Part shown: positions 50,693 through 60,929 of the stretch, piece after piece
How positions within the stretch are numbered: the stretch's first letter is position 1
Layout: each line of letters starts with the position of its first letter
DNA from: Schaalia odontolytica
Lineage (GTDB): Bacteria; Actinomycetota; Actinomycetes; Actinomycetales; Actinomycetaceae
Direction: 5' to 3'
DNA: 64,000 nucleotides
Assembly (NCBI RefSeq): GCF_031191545.1
Contig: NZ_CP133472.1
Span: 186,001-250,000 of the forward strand
Position numbers and translations under genes: made by a program
The notes under the pieces: generated by a model
Told to the model about the DNA's origin: nothing
What the model saw: the letters and a program-made list of their open reading frames with translations, nothing else
Database searches by the model: none

Positions 50693-51901
50693 CTACTGCG
50701 AGGCGAGCGCCGCTGTGGGCGGCGTGCGGGCCGCTCGGATCGCGGGGTAGAGCCCGGCGACGGCGCCGATGAGGAGAGTGGCGCCCAGGCCTGCGGCGAT
50801 CACCCACCAGTGCAGGGTGGGAGGCCAACCGTAGACATAACACATGCCCCACGTGACGCCCGCGCCGATCAGGCATCCGGCGAGTCCTCCGAGGAAGGAC
50901 AGGAGCAGGGCTTCGGCCAGGAACTGCACGGTGATGTGCCCGCGCTTGGCGCCCAGCGAGCGGCGCAGGCCGATCTCCTTGCGGCGTTCCAGAACCGAGA
51001 TGATCATCGTGTTTGCCACGCCGATGCCGCCCACCAGGAGGGCGATCGATCCGACGCCCGCGAGGAGGGTCGTCAGGGTCTGGTCGGCCGCATTCTGGGC
51101 GGCCAGCGCGTCGGAGGGGCGCGAGACCTTCAGACCTGTTGCACCCTGCGGGGCCAGGGTCGGGCCGAGAAGCTCACGGACTGTTTCGACCTGGTCCTCG
51201 GTGGAGCGCTCGTAGATGGTTGTCGGCGTCTTTCCGGTGCCGAAGTAGGTCGACGCTGCGGACACGCCGATCAGCGCGGCATTATCGAGCTCCTCGGCCA
51301 GCGGCGCGGGTTCCATGATGCCCAGGACCGTGAAGGAACGGCCCCCCAACCACACCTGGGTGCCCGGTTCGACGACGCCGAGCAGGGCGGCGGCCTTCGA
51401 CCCCAGGACGACGCCCGGGTACTTCGCGGTGGCCTCATTGAGCCAGGCCCCGCTCTTCATGGTGCCGGAGACAACCTTGAGCAGGTTCGTGTCGGCTGCC
51501 ATCGTGATGGTGCCGCCGGTCGCGTTCGGGTCGGACAGGCGCGACCGGTACACGGAGATGCCCTCGAGCGTTGAGGTTGAGGCGGCATCGGTGACACCCG
51601 GGATCATACGGACACGTCCCACGGAGTCCTCGGGCAGGATCAGGTCCTGGCCGGACAGGTCGGCGCCGCTGCGCGCAGTCAGCATGTTCGTGCCCAGCGC
51701 GCGCAGCTGCTCCTGCAGGCGAGCCTGCGAGGATGCGGACACACCGACGACGCCAACCATTGCGGCGATACCGATCGCGATGCCCAGAGCCGACAGGACG
51801 GCACGCATGGGCCGAGACCGCAGGCCGGTCAGGCCCAGGCGGGCAACATCCGAAGCACGCAGGGCGGAGCGGCCCGCGCCCGAATTCTTCCTATTCGTCA
51901 T
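50693..51901 (-). CDS. MacB-type ABC transporter permease
   Basis: A 402-residue FtsX-domain permease. The first membrane helix is [21 protein letters not shown], followed by an extracytoplasmic MacB_PCD domain of about 200 residues. Three C-terminal helices start at [20 protein letters not shown] and continue with [20 protein letters not shown]. It works by mechanotransmission with the ATPase encoded just upstream, overlapping by 11 nt. The exported or signalled substrate is unknown. Confidence 0.93.
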   Translation of the reverse strand: MTNRKNSGAGRSALRASDVARLGLTGLRSRPMRAVLSALGIAIGIAAMVGVVGVSASSQARLQEQLRALGTNMLTARSGADLSGQDLILPEDSVGRVRMIPGVTDAASTSTLEGISVYRSRLSDPNATGGTITMAADTNLLKVVSGTMKSGAWLNEATAKYPGVVLGSKAAALLGVVEPGTQVWLGGRSFTVLGIMEPAPLAEELDNAALIGVSAASTYFGTGKTPTTIYERSTEDQVETVRELLGPTLAPQGATGLKVSRPSDALAAQNAADQTLTTLLAGVGSIALLVGGIGVANTMIISVLERRKEIGLRRSLGAKRGHITVQFLAEALLLSFLGGLAGCLIGAGVTWGMCYVYGWPPTLHWWVIAAGLGATLLIGAVAGLYPAIRAARTPPTAALASQ

Positions 51902-52589
51902 GGCCACCTCCCGGGTGCGCAGAGTCGGAGACGATCTCGCCATCACGGATGGCGATTTGGCGAGGCAGCGACGCTGCCAGTTCGTTGTCGTGGGTAATCA
52001 CGATGATGGTGGTGCCGGCATCGTTGAGCTCACGCAGGAGCTCGACGATGGACGCGCCCGAACGGGAGTCCAGGTTACCGGTGGGTTCGTCAGCGAGGAG
52101 GAGGGCCGGATGACCGATGATTGCCCTCGCGATCGCGACGCGCTGGCGCTCGCCGCCCGACATCTGGTGGGGCTTGTGGTCCATGCGGTGCCCGAGCCCC
52201 ACGCGGGTCAGAGCCTCGCGGGCCGCCTCGCGGCGCTTGGAGCGCGGCACGCCCCGGTAGAGCAAACCGTCCGCGACGTTGTCGATGGCGGAGACGCCGG
52301 CCGTCAGGTGGAACTGCTGGAACACGAAGCCGATCAGCGAGGAGCGCACACCAGACAGCTCGGTGTCTCGCAGGGAGGACACGTCGTTGCCGTTGATGCA
52401 CACGCTGCCCGAGGTGGGCCGATCCAGCGTTCCAATCAGGTTTAGCAGGGTGGATTTACCGGAGCCCGAGGGGCCGACGATGGCGACAAATTCGCCTTCG
52501 TCAACGCTCAGGGATACTCCATTACAGGCGTGCACGGGCGGTGAGCCAAACGACCGGTGCACGTCGGTCAGTTGCAGGATGTGGCTCAT
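51891..52589 (-). CDS. MacB/LolD-type ABC ATPase
   Basis: A 232-residue ATPase with Walker [18 protein letters not shown], signature [12 protein letters not shown] and Walker [19 protein letters not shown] and FVFQQFHL are typical of the LolD/MacB subgroup. The ATG overlaps the stop of the adaptor gene (ATGA). Confidence 0.95.
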   Translation of the reverse strand: MSHILQLTDVHRSFGSPPVHACNGVSLSVDEGEFVAIVGPSGSGKSTLLNLIGTLDRPTSGSVCINGNDVSSLRDTELSGVRSSLIGFVFQQFHLTAGVSAIDNVADGLLYRGVPRSKRREAAREALTRVGLGHRMDHKPHQMSGGERQRVAIARAIIGHPALLLADEPTGNLDSRSGASIVELLRELNDAGTTIIVITHDNELAASLPRQIAIRDGEIVSDSAHPGGGHDE

Positions 52590-53674
52590 CGGTTGGGCAC
52601 CACCACGCGCTGGCCTTCGGCGATTTCGTCGCCACTCACTTCGACGCGGTCACCCGCGAACAGGCCGACGGTGACGGGGACCCGACGAATCTCACCCTTC
52701 TCGTCCACGACCTCGAGGCCGAACTGATCCGCGCTCAGGGCGATGAGTGCGCCCAGGGGCACGGACAGGACACCCTTGCGTGTCTCGGAGGTGAGGCCCA
52801 GGGAGACGGAGGCCTCCTGAAGCCCCTCGAGGGCAGAGGGGTCATCCGGGGTGACGGTGATCGGAATGATCCGTTCCTTGTTGGCTTCCTTGCTGGTTTC
52901 CTTGCTGCCTTCTTCGGTCGCCTTCTCACGGGGCGGTTCCACGGAGGTGATCGTTCCGGTCGTCGTGGTGGCCGAGCCGGGCAGGCGCACGGTCACGGAG
53001 TTACCAACGACGCCGAGCGCCTGGTCGGACAGCTTCAGGTTCGCGGAGATCACCTGACGCGAGGACGAGGCCGTGAACAGTTCCGTCTCCATCGTGGCGC
53101 TGTCGCCAACGCGGGCCTTGAGGGCACCGATGCGCAGGTCCTCGGGAGCGAAGAGCACGGTGCCCAGCGGCAGCGTGCCGTTCTGCGGAAGCGTCAGGGC
53201 CTTCTGCCACTTCTTGATCGCGGCGATCGTGTTCCAGTCGAAGTGGGCGTTGGGCGTGGCCTCGAAGTATCCGAGCTGAGCCAAAGCCGTTTCCAGCTGC
53301 AACACGTCCTCGCCGTCACTCATGCCTTCCTCGAACGAGCGCCAGGCGGGGGTGGCGCCGTGGAGCAGGTAGGTGTTGTTCCCGGCAACCGTGTACACGT
53401 GCGAGCCCTGCGTGAGGGTCGTGCCGGGAGTCGGAAGGGCGGTGACGACGCCGTCGAAGGCGCTCTTGAGCGTGTAGGAGTCCGCGTAGTGGAGGGATCC
53501 TTGAACGGTGGTCTCCCCCACCAGGTCTCCGCGGGTGACGGTCGCGGTGGCACCGTCAAAGGACTGAGGGGCATCGGCCTCGGCGCTAGTGTTCGAGCAG
53601 GCCGACAGGCTCATTCCCGCAACCGCCAGCATCGCTAGTGCTGCCGCGAGGCGTGGGGTCCGCGATCGGGTCAC
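52586..53674 (-). CDS. Periplasmic adaptor-like lipoprotein with peptidoglycan-binding domain
   Basis: A 362-residue exported lipoprotein; lipobox LSAC ends the signal peptide. It has a biotinyl-lipoyl-like segment ([20 protein letters not shown]), a PG_binding_1 domain ([17 protein letters not shown] through AIKKWQKAL), then beta-barrel regions as in MacA/HlyD adaptors. In Gram-positives such adaptors link the MacB-type permease to the cell wall. The GTG at 53674 overlaps the stop of the lipoprotein gene upstream (GTGA). Confidence 0.88.
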   Translation of the reverse strand: MTRSRTPRLAAALAMLAVAGMSLSACSNTSAEADAPQSFDGATATVTRGDLVGETTVQGSLHYADSYTLKSAFDGVVTALPTPGTTLTQGSHVYTVAGNNTYLLHGATPAWRSFEEGMSDGEDVLQLETALAQLGYFEATPNAHFDWNTIAAIKKWQKALTLPQNGTLPLGTVLFAPEDLRIGALKARVGDSATMETELFTASSSRQVISANLKLSDQALGVVGNSVTVRLPGSATTTTGTITSVEPPREKATEEGSKETSKEANKERIIPITVTPDDPSALEGLQEASVSLGLTSETRKGVLSVPLGALIALSADQFGLEVVDEKGEIRRVPVTVGLFAGDRVEVSGDEIAEGQRVVVPNR

Positions 53675-54147
53675 TTTCCACTCCCGTTCTGCTGGAAGCA
53701 CTTGTTGAGCGTGTCTTCGGGGATGTCCTTCACGTTGATGCCCTCGCCCGGCTTCGGGTCCTTCACGTCGTAGCCGGCCTCGCGCAGACACTGCGCGGCC
53801 TTGACCATCGTCTCGCGCGCAGCCGGATCGTTGGCTACGCTGTCTTCACCGGTCAGGGGCCCGACCTTCGTCATGCACTCGTTAACCGCCGAGTCGAACG
53901 CCGGGGAGTGGTCGTTGGCCTGTTCGGGCGTCAGGCCAGTGTCGGGCACATCGAAGCCCTTCTCACGCATGCACTGGGCGAACACCAGGTTGGGGTCGTT
54001 GCTGGCCGCGTTGCTGGCCGACGAGCTGGGGCTCTTCGTACCGGATGCGGACGAGCTGGACGATCCGGTCGATCCGCATGCGCTGAGGGCCGCCGCCAGG
54101 GTGATGGCAATGACGGCGAGGGCGCGCGTCTGTGCACGATTCTTCAT
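53671..54147 (-). CDS. Small secreted lipoprotein with duplicated Cys module
   Basis: A 158-residue lipoprotein with lipobox LSAC followed by a Ser-rich linker. The mature part is an internal duplication: AQCMREKGFDVPD with NECMTKV, then AQCLREAGYDVKD with NKCFQQ. Each half carries two Cys that could form a disulfide. It heads the four-gene macB-type operon and may be its substrate sensor. AAGGAG lies upstream of the ATG. Confidence 0.8.
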   Translation of the reverse strand: MKNRAQTRALAVIAITLAAALSACGSTGSSSSSASGTKSPSSSASNAASNDPNLVFAQCMREKGFDVPDTGLTPEQANDHSPAFDSAVNECMTKVGPLTGEDSVANDPAARETMVKAAQCLREAGYDVKDPKPGEGINVKDIPEDTLNKCFQQNGSGK

Positions 54148-54544
54148 CGAAAACTCCTTGTGGACTACTGTCGGGCTGTGGTTCTCACTGCCTGGATATA
54201 TTAGAGATCACAAGCCTGAAAGGTACCTGAAAACTATCCGGGAGCGCGCGCAGAGTTTCATCAGACAACCCTGAGAGGTCCTCACAGCCACACACCGACA
54301 GAAACCACTGTCATGTCCAACTCCTCGCGAGCATATCTCACTCACACCCCAAGGACCTTGGAATACCGATCATCTGATGTCGACACCCGAACGCAATGCA
54401 GGAGAGTTGCCTGTGGAATTGCAGACGGATCAGGAGGCAGAGAAACAGGCGGGGGACGACGAAGGCGTCCCCCGCCTCAACTCTCCCACGCGTCGCCCGG
54501 AGCATCTCACGAGTTGCCCCGAAGATGCTGCGACTGTGGAAGTC
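54148..54544. other. Intergenic region between the export operon and the lac symporter
   Basis: No convincing gene. It contains the left copy of the direct repeat that flanks the lac locus, with a short open frame starting MSTPERNAGELP. Translated frames through it show no family motifs. Confidence 0.65.
54305..54433. repeat. Left copy of an imperfect direct repeat flanking the lac locus
   Basis: The segment resembles 60395-60512 along its whole length; by eye roughly three quarters of positions match. The best-conserved part is ATGTCGACACC(C/T)GAACGC at 54377 and 60467, followed by GCAGGAGA and GCCTG(T/C)GGAA. Confidence 0.65.
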
Positions 54545-55987
54545 TTAACCCTCCTTGTCAGAAGCGCTCGCCATGTTTTCTTCAAGGATGGACACGATCT
54601 CGCCGTGCTTGGCCTCGGTGAGAGTCACCTTGCGGGCGAAGACGATGAACGCCAGGACTATAACCGCCAGCGGCACGTAGAACGCAGCCGCCTTGAATGT
54701 CTCGATGTTGCTGCTCGTCAGAAGCGAAGGATCGACGTCGTTGGTCATGGCGGCCACGATGGCGACGAAACCGACGATCGAGTTCGACAGCGCGCCTGCG
54801 ATCTTGTCGAGCATAGGACGCACGGACAGCGTTACTGCCTCGTTGCGCTTGCCGGTCTTCCACTGGCCGTATTCGACGGAGTCGGTGATCGTCAGGATCG
54901 CCGTCATCTGGATGCAGGTGGCGGGCAGGTAGAAGAGCACCAGGGCAACGAAGACGACGATGAGGTTGGACGAGAAGAAGATGAACAGGATGTAGGCGCA
55001 GGCCATGAACGCCATGCCACCGAGGTAGAGGTAGCGGCGCGGGACGCGCCGGTTTATCACCGGGTACAGAGGAGTCACCACAAGGCCGATGAGGAAGGCG
55101 ATGATACCGACCACGGAGTAGATGTCCGGCTTTTGGAGGACGAACTTGAACAGATAGATCATGAATCCGGTCGTCGCGACGTTCGCGATCGAGTACAGGA
55201 CGTAGGACAGGGAGACCCAGAGGAGCTGGTCATTGCGTCCGATCGCCTGGAAGGCCTGCAGGGGGTTGGACTTGTCGGCGGGATCGCGCAGCACGCTCTC
55301 CTCTTCGCGCGTTCCAAAGGCGACGGCCAGGCAGGTGACGATGCCGAGGATCGCGATGACGGCACCGAAGCCGCTCCAGCCCGTCTGACTCTCGGAGCCT
55401 GCACCTGCGAGGGCACCGAAGAACGCGACGACGGGAACGACAATCGCAGTCACGCCGTTGTAGCCGATCGAGCCCGTGAAGGTACCGAGGGCGGTGTACA
55501 CGCTACGTTCCTGCGAAGACGAGGACAGGGCGGGGATCATTCCCCAGTAGGAGATGTCACGTAGGGAGTACAAAACGTCGAGGACCACGAAGACGATCAC
55601 GAAGACGACGATGAACACGCCCTTGTTGACGTTGACGAGGCCGAAGAGTCCGGTGAAGATTGCGAAGAGTAGGATCGAGGATCCAACACCGCCGATGACC
55701 TGCCAGGGCTTGAAGCGCCCAAAACGCGAGTTCGTGTTGTCCACGAGGTTACCCAGGAGCGGATCGATGAAGATCTCAACAATCCTGATGATGAAGACGA
55801 GAGCCGTGATGATCGCAATCATCGCCTTGGCCTCGGAGTCCTCGTAGTCACGGAACAGGGTCTGTGCCGCGTAGTAGGTGACAAAGAAGGTCGACAGCGC
55901 GTTGTAATACGCGGCCTGCCCGAGGTTGCCGATCGCGTAGCAGATTCGCGACACCCAGCTCTTGTTCGTTCCTTGTTCGTGTGCCAT
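54545..55987 (-). CDS. GPH-family sugar:cation symporter (probable galactoside permease)
   Basis: A 480-residue, 12-helix transporter of the GPH/MelB/LacS group. MelB-type markers are FIIRIVEIFIDPLLGNLVD, NSRFGRFKPWQVIG and ISYWGMIPALSSS. There is no C-terminal IIA-like domain as in LacS. It is divergent from lacZ, which supports galactoside or lactose uptake. The start at 55987 was chosen over 56023 for homology and the GGAG upstream. Confidence 0.9.
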   Translation of the reverse strand: MAHEQGTNKSWVSRICYAIGNLGQAAYYNALSTFFVTYYAAQTLFRDYEDSEAKAMIAIITALVFIIRIVEIFIDPLLGNLVDNTNSRFGRFKPWQVIGGVGSSILLFAIFTGLFGLVNVNKGVFIVVFVIVFVVLDVLYSLRDISYWGMIPALSSSSQERSVYTALGTFTGSIGYNGVTAIVVPVVAFFGALAGAGSESQTGWSGFGAVIAILGIVTCLAVAFGTREEESVLRDPADKSNPLQAFQAIGRNDQLLWVSLSYVLYSIANVATTGFMIYLFKFVLQKPDIYSVVGIIAFLIGLVVTPLYPVINRRVPRRYLYLGGMAFMACAYILFIFFSSNLIVVFVALVLFYLPATCIQMTAILTITDSVEYGQWKTGKRNEAVTLSVRPMLDKIAGALSNSIVGFVAIVAAMTNDVDPSLLTSSNIETFKAAAFYVPLAVIVLAFIVFARKVTLTEAKHGEIVSILEENMASASDKEG

Positions 55988-56078
55988 TGTCCCTCTCCTT
56001 TGAAGCAACACTTGCATGGACACTCATAACTTAACGTATTTACCTTGTGGATCCAAGATCATTTAGATCACACTGGCA

Positions 56079-56120
56079 TTGGCAGGTAACCTAATTGCGT
56101 TATTCTACACATCAGGTTAC
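56079..56120 (+). promoter_or_regulatory. lacZ promoter with overlapping inverted repeat
   Basis: TTGGCA (56079-56084) and TATTCT (56101-56106) with 16-bp spacing. GTAACCT (56086-56092) and AGGTTAC (56114-56120) form a perfect 7-bp inverted repeat that brackets the -10 element, a likely operator for the LacI-family regulator encoded downstream. Confidence 0.6.
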
Positions 56121-56174
56121 TCTGTCCTCAGAGCACGATCGCTCCACCGCAACGTCGCACATTCGGAGGTCACC

Positions 56175-59100
56175 ATGTTCCACACGCCCCATATTTCCAC
56201 CCCTACATCTGCTTGGCTCAGCGATCCACAGACCTTTGCTGTCAATCGACTTCCCGCTCGCTCTTCCCATGACTCAGACACGCACCGCCAGAGCCTCGAT
56301 GGAACCTGGGAGGTAGTACTCACCACCGCATCGCGCATCTGCCTCGTCTCCCCCACCGACTGCTTCTCAACCGAGGAAGCGTGCGACCTGCCCATCCCCT
56401 CGACGCTCGAAGCGGAGGGACTGTGGCCACCGGCCTACGTCAACATCCAGATGCCGTGGGACGGACACGCTAATCCGACGGCTCCCAACTTTCCCGAGGA
56501 CTGCCGAGTCGCCGTCTACCGTCGCCGATTCCGCCTTGACGAGGCCGTGCTGGAGAGTCTCAAGGCACGCGGCAGCGTACGCCTGCGTTTTGAAGGCTTC
56601 GCGACCGCGCTCTACGTGTGGGTCGACGGCACGTTCGTCGGATACTGCGAGGATGGCTACACAGCGAGCGAATTCGACGTGATGCAGGCTCTCAATAGCG
56701 ATAGCGGCACGGAGGAACACGAGCTCGTGGTCGCGTGCTACGAGCACTCGAGCGCTTCCTGGCTTGAAGGACAGGATTCGTGGCGTTTCCACGGCCTGTT
56801 CCGCTCCGTCTACCTGATCGCGCTGCCGGTGTGCCACATCGAAAACCTAAGGGTGGACGCGGACTACGACGCAGCGACGGGCATGGGCGCCCTGGACATC
56901 AAGGCCGACATCTGCGGCATCGATGCTGACGTCACCATCAGCGCCGAACTTACGGACCGCTCGGCGACCGTGGTGTGGAGCCACCGCAGCCCCACGAGGG
57001 AGCCCGTCATTGAGTTGAGCGGTGTTCTGTCCAAGATTTGCCCATGGACGGCGGAGGACCCGGCGCTCTACACGCTGAGCGTGGCTCTTCTCGATGCGGA
57101 CGGACACACGCACGAGGTCGTGAGCCAGCGCGTGGGCTTCCGCCGTTTTGAGATCGTCGACGGCGTATTCACTCTCAACGATCAGCGCCTGATTTTCCGA
57201 GGAGTGAACCGTCACGAGTTCAGCCCATACACGGGCCGCACGATGGCGATGGAGGACATGGTCACGGATGTACGACTGTGCAAACAGCTCAACATCAACG
57301 CCATTCGCACGAGCCACTACCCTAACGACACGCGATTCCTCGATCTGTGTGACGAATACGGCCTGTACGTCATCGACGAGGCGAACCTGGAGACGCACGG
57401 CTCATGGTGCACACCAGGCGATATTCCCACACCCGAGACGGCCATCCCGGGCTCGAAGATGGAGTGGGAGAACGCATGCGTGGATCGCGTGGAGTCGATG
57501 GTGCGCCAGGACCGCAACCACGCGAGTGTGCTCATCTGGTCACTGGGTAACGAGTCCTACGGCGGCGAGGTGTTCCGCAGCATGTACCGACGCTGTCACG
57601 AGCTGGACGAGGCCCGTCCAGTTCACTACGAGGGCGTGACGTGGGATCGCGAGTTCGACGATGCCTCGGATATCGAGTCGCGCATGTACGCCCATCCCGA
57701 CGCTATTGAGGAGTACCTGCGCTGTGAGCCGGCAAAGCCCTACCTGTCGTGCGAGTACATGCACTCAATGGGTAACTCAGTGGGAGGCTTGCAACTGTAC
57801 ACGGACCTAGAGCGTTACCCCGAGTACGGCGGCGGCTTCATCTGGGACTTCATCGATCAGGCTCTGTACCATGAGCCGACCGCCGGATCGGGCGGTGAGT
57901 TCCTGGCCTACGGCGGCGACTTCGGTGATCGTCCTTGCGACTGGGAGTTCTCGTGCGACGGCATCGTTTTCGCGGATCGTACGCCCAAGCCTCAGGCGCA
58001 GGCGGTCAAGGCTCTCTACGCCCCGGTGACACTCACCCCGAGCGCGCAGGGCATACGTCTGGACATACTCACCCTTACCGCTCCGCTCGAGCACCTGAGA
58101 GTGCGCGCCCGCGTGCTCGCGGACGGCGAGGTCGCATGGGAGGCCGAGTACGAGGCGGCGTCGGCGAGCGGCCCGGAGGGCTTGGTCGAGGTACGTTGGC
58201 CCAGCGAGCTGTTGGGCGAGACAGCACGAGAAATTGTCCTGGAGGGGACGCTATTTCTCGCCGCGCCTACCGCGTGGTGCGAGGCGGGGCACGTGGTGGC
58301 GGTGGGTCAATCGATCCACGCGCGCCCGGAGCCGCCAACGGAGGAGATCGAGGGCGAGGCTGACTTCACGCTGGGACGCTGGAACGTCGGCGTCCGCCAC
58401 GGCGAGAGCGAGGCTCTGCTGTCTCGCACCGCTGGCGGCATTGTGCAGTGGCAACGCGGGGAGGAGGCCATGGTGCTCTTTCCGCCTCGCCTAACGACGT
58501 TCCGTCCCCTCACAGACAATGACCGCGGGGCCGGCCACGGTTTCGAGCGTGCATGCTGGACGACCGCCGGTGCCTACGCCCGCTGCGTGGACACACGGGT
58601 TGAGCCCCGTGAAGGCTGCGTCGTCGTCACCTACGACTACCAGTTGGCCAGCCTGGACAACGTCATCGTTCCCGTGCGCTACGAGCTGCGTACCGATGGA
58701 ACGATCCGCCTGACGGCAACCTACCCGGGTGCCCAGAACCTGCCGACGATGCCCTGTTTCGGCCTCGAGTGGGCTCTCCCTTCCTCGATTGACCGGCTGC
58801 GTTTCTACGGCCTCGGCCCCGTCGAGGCCTACGCAGACCGTCTAGCCGGCGCAAACCTGGGTGTGTGGGAACTCAGCGCCGCTCAGGGCCTGGCCCACTA
58901 CGCGGTGCCGCAGGAGTGTGGCTTCCACCCCGGTGTGCGCTGGTGCGATGTGACCGACGCCAACGGCCACGGGCTGCGCGTACAGGCCCGCTCCAACCTA
59001 GGCATCTCTCTCCTACCCTATTCGTCCGCGCAAATCGAGAACGCCCGCCACTGGTGGGAACTTCCCGAGCCTTCGCAGCGTACCGCGACGTACCTGCGTC

Positions 59101-59219
59101 TGCTCAGCGCACAGATGGGCGTGGGCGGCGATGATTCGTGGGGTTCACCGGTCCACGACGAGTTCCAGATCGACGCGTCGCACGAGCAGATCGTGGACGT
59201 GACGCTGTCTCTCCTGTGA
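56175..59219 (+). CDS. lacZ: Beta-galactosidase (glycoside hydrolase family 2)
   Basis: A 1014-residue GH2 enzyme, the usual LacZ length. Visible motifs are FRGVNRHEFSPYTGRTM, IRTSHYPND, LIWSLGNESYGG with the acid/base Glu, and LSCEYMHSMGNSVG with the nucleophile Glu. The C-terminal domain 5 includes LRFYGLGPVEAYADR and QECGFHPGVRW. It hydrolyses lactose to glucose and galactose in the cytoplasm. GGAGG lies 5 nt before the ATG. A GPH symporter and LacI regulator flank it. Confidence 0.96.
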   Translation: MFHTPHISTPTSAWLSDPQTFAVNRLPARSSHDSDTHRQSLDGTWEVVLTTASRICLVSPTDCFSTEEACDLPIPSTLEAEGLWPPAYVNIQMPWDGHANPTAPNFPEDCRVAVYRRRFRLDEAVLESLKARGSVRLRFEGFATALYVWVDGTFVGYCEDGYTASEFDVMQALNSDSGTEEHELVVACYEHSSASWLEGQDSWRFHGLFRSVYLIALPVCHIENLRVDADYDAATGMGALDIKADICGIDADVTISAELTDRSATVVWSHRSPTREPVIELSGVLSKICPWTAEDPALYTLSVALLDADGHTHEVVSQRVGFRRFEIVDGVFTLNDQRLIFRGVNRHEFSPYTGRTMAMEDMVTDVRLCKQLNINAIRTSHYPNDTRFLDLCDEYGLYVIDEANLETHGSWCTPGDIPTPETAIPGSKMEWENACVDRVESMVRQDRNHASVLIWSLGNESYGGEVFRSMYRRCHELDEARPVHYEGVTWDREFDDASDIESRMYAHPDAIEEYLRCEPAKPYLSCEYMHSMGNSVGGLQLYTDLERYPEYGGGFIWDFIDQALYHEPTAGSGGEFLAYGGDFGDRPCDWEFSCDGIVFADRTPKPQAQAVKALYAPVTLTPSAQGIRLDILTLTAPLEHLRVRARVLADGEVAWEAEYEAASASGPEGLVEVRWPSELLGETAREIVLEGTLFLAAPTAWCEAGHVVAVGQSIHARPEPPTEEIEGEADFTLGRWNVGVRHGESEALLSRTAGGIVQWQRGEEAMVLFPPRLTTFRPLTDNDRGAGHGFERACWTTAGAYARCVDTRVEPREGCVVVTYDYQLASLDNVIVPVRYELRTDGTIRLTATYPGAQNLPTMPCFGLEWALPSSIDRLRFYGLGPVEAYADRLAGANLGVWELSAAQGLAHYAVPQECGFHPGVRWCDVTDANGHGLRVQARSNLGISLLPYSSAQIENARHWWELPEPSQRTATYLRLLSAQMGVGGDDSWGSPVHDEFQIDASHEQIVDVTLSLL

Positions 59220-59223
59220 CGAG

Positions 59224-59265
59224 GCAACGCGGCGGCGGGGTGAGAAGTACTCGCCGCCGCGTTGC
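59224..59265. terminator. Bidirectional terminator between lacZ and lacI
   Basis: GCAACGCGGCGGCG (59224-59237) and CGCCGCCGCGTTGC (59252-59265) form a perfect 14-bp stem between convergent genes. The left arm is preceded by ACGAG, giving ACGAGGC as in other terminators here. Confidence 0.88.
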
Positions 59266-59276
59266 GCGTCAGACGA

Positions 59277-60302
59277 TCAGTACCGGGGCGTGTCCTCGAG
59301 GGGAATAAAGCTCTGCCGAGGCACCAGGTGCGTGGAGAGGAGCACGTGATGCTTGTGCCGGAACCGGCCGACAATCGCGTCGGAAAGAAGCATGAGGGCT
59401 GTCTCGGCGAGCTCTGAACGCTCAATCGCGTAGGAGCTGAGCGTGGGAGCCGTGTACTGACACACTTCGAGATTATCGATCGACAGGACCGCGACCTCGT
59501 CGGGAATCCTCACCCCACGGGCCACCAGCGCCTGGATGACGCCGACTGCCAACGGATCTGCAGCCACGAGGATCGCGTCGGGCATCGCCTCGGCATGGGC
59601 ATCCAGCAGAGCCTCGGCCTGGTCACGCCCGTTATCAACCGTGAATGGGCCGGACGCATACACGTGCCCGTCGGTCGGCATCCCCAGCAGACGCGCCCAC
59701 TCATCGAAAGCAAAGGTGCGAGGATCCCGGGCGAAGACGTGCGACCCCATCATGTGCCCTTCTCCACCGATAAAAGCGATACGCTCGCGCCCCTGCTCGC
59801 GCAGCGCGTAGATGGCTTCGATGACGGTTTGCTGCAGGTCGGGGCGCACCGAATGAAAGAGGGTGGGTGCGGGATTGATATCGATGAACACGCCGTGTGC
59901 CAGCGCCTCATGCAGCCTCTGAAGATCCTCCCTCGCGATCGGAGCGGGCCCCAGGGAGACGAAGCCAGCGAAGTCATCACCGGCTTCGACCAGCGAGTCT
60001 ACGTCGGAGAAGAAGGACAGGCTCATCATATTTTCGACCGCGCGTTCGCGCAGTGCGTCGCGCACGTCCGCGAAGTAAGTGTCCTGGGGTCCGTGCGTCG
60101 CGTCGAAATTCTCCAGCACCGCCATCATCTGCGGAATTCCGGAACGCGAGGAGCGCAGCGCGTAGCCGAGCTCATTGGCCACCTGAATAACGCGATGTCG
60201 GGTCGATTCTTTCGCGGTGAAGCTGGGATCCCCCGAGAGCACACGGGACACAGTCGCCTTCGAGTACCCTGTCGCCTTCGCTATATCACCTAGATTGACC
60301 AT
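59277..60302 (-). CDS. LacI-family transcriptional regulator
   Basis: A 341-residue repressor. The N-terminal HTH is NLGDIAKATGYSKATVSRVL with the hinge RVIQVANELGY. The periplasmic-binding-like effector domain follows (IPQMMAVLENFD through AVLSIDNLEVC). The ATG at 60302 is preferred to a TTG at 60305. Convergent to lacZ, it most likely controls lacZ and the divergent symporter gene in response to a galactoside. Confidence 0.93.
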   Translation of the reverse strand: MVNLGDIAKATGYSKATVSRVLSGDPSFTAKESTRHRVIQVANELGYALRSSRSGIPQMMAVLENFDATHGPQDTYFADVRDALRERAVENMMSLSFFSDVDSLVEAGDDFAGFVSLGPAPIAREDLQRLHEALAHGVFIDINPAPTLFHSVRPDLQQTVIEAIYALREQGRERIAFIGGEGHMMGSHVFARDPRTFAFDEWARLLGMPTDGHVYASGPFTVDNGRDQAEALLDAHAEAMPDAILVAADPLAVGVIQALVARGVRIPDEVAVLSIDNLEVCQYTAPTLSSYAIERSELAETALMLLSDAIVGRFRHKHHVLLSTHLVPRQSFIPLEDTPRY

Positions 60303-60394
60303 CAATCCCCATCCTGAAACGCCACGTGTTCAGCTCGTACAGTCTAGTCGAGAGGCAGAGAAAAGGCTGACACCACCGCCCCTCATCGCCAGCC

Positions 60395-60512
60395 ACCACA
60401 GTCGCATGCAATGCCTCACAAGCGTATCTCCCCATATCCCGCAGACCGCAGAATATCACCGATCCAATGTCGACACCTGAACGCGAAGCAGGAGAATCGC
60501 CTGCGGAACTAA
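60395..60512. repeat. Right copy of the imperfect direct repeat flanking the lac locus
   Basis: Partner of 54305-54433. It lies between the lacI start and the chorismate mutase stop, and carries the open frame start MSTPEREAGESPAEL. Confidence 0.65.
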
Positions 60513-60524
60513 TGAGCCAGGACG

Positions 60525-60881
60525 CTACAGACGCGGCCCCTCGTTGTACTCGGCCTTGATGTCCTCGTGGTGGCGGATGACCTCACGGACCATGAAGCCC
60601 AGGAACTTCTCGGCGAAATCAGGGTCGAGGCCGGAGGATGCTGCCAGGGTGCGCAGGCGCTCAACCTGGCGAGCCTCGCGGGCAGGATCGGCAGGAGGCA
60701 GGTCCAGTCGGGCCTTGATGTGCCCGACGCGCTGCGTGCAGCGGAAACGCTCAGCGAGGATGTGTACGAGCGCGGCATCGATATTGTCGATCGTGGCGCG
60801 CGCATCCGCCAGCTCGACGGGGATACCGCTCACTCCCAGGTCGGCCGAAGCGGCGACCACGGCCTCGTTACCATGTGCCAT
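60525..60881 (-). CDS. Chorismate mutase (AroQ type)
   Basis: A 118-residue all-helical enzyme converting chorismate to prephenate. RATIDNIDAALVHILAERFR is the characteristic first helix with the active-site Arg; the TQRVGHIKARL segment provides the conserved Lys, and FLGFMVREVIRHHEDI closes the domain. The start at 60881 has GGGAGG 6 nt upstream. It lies 48 bp after clpX on the same strand. Confidence 0.92.
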   Translation of the reverse strand: MAHGNEAVVAASADLGVSGIPVELADARATIDNIDAALVHILAERFRCTQRVGHIKARLDLPPADPAREARQVERLRTLAASSGLDPDFAEKFLGFMVREVIRHHEDIKAEYNEGPRL

Positions 60882-60929
60882 AGATTCCTCCCGGTGGGTC
60901 TCGATAGACCTCAAGTCTAGCGGGAGAAC

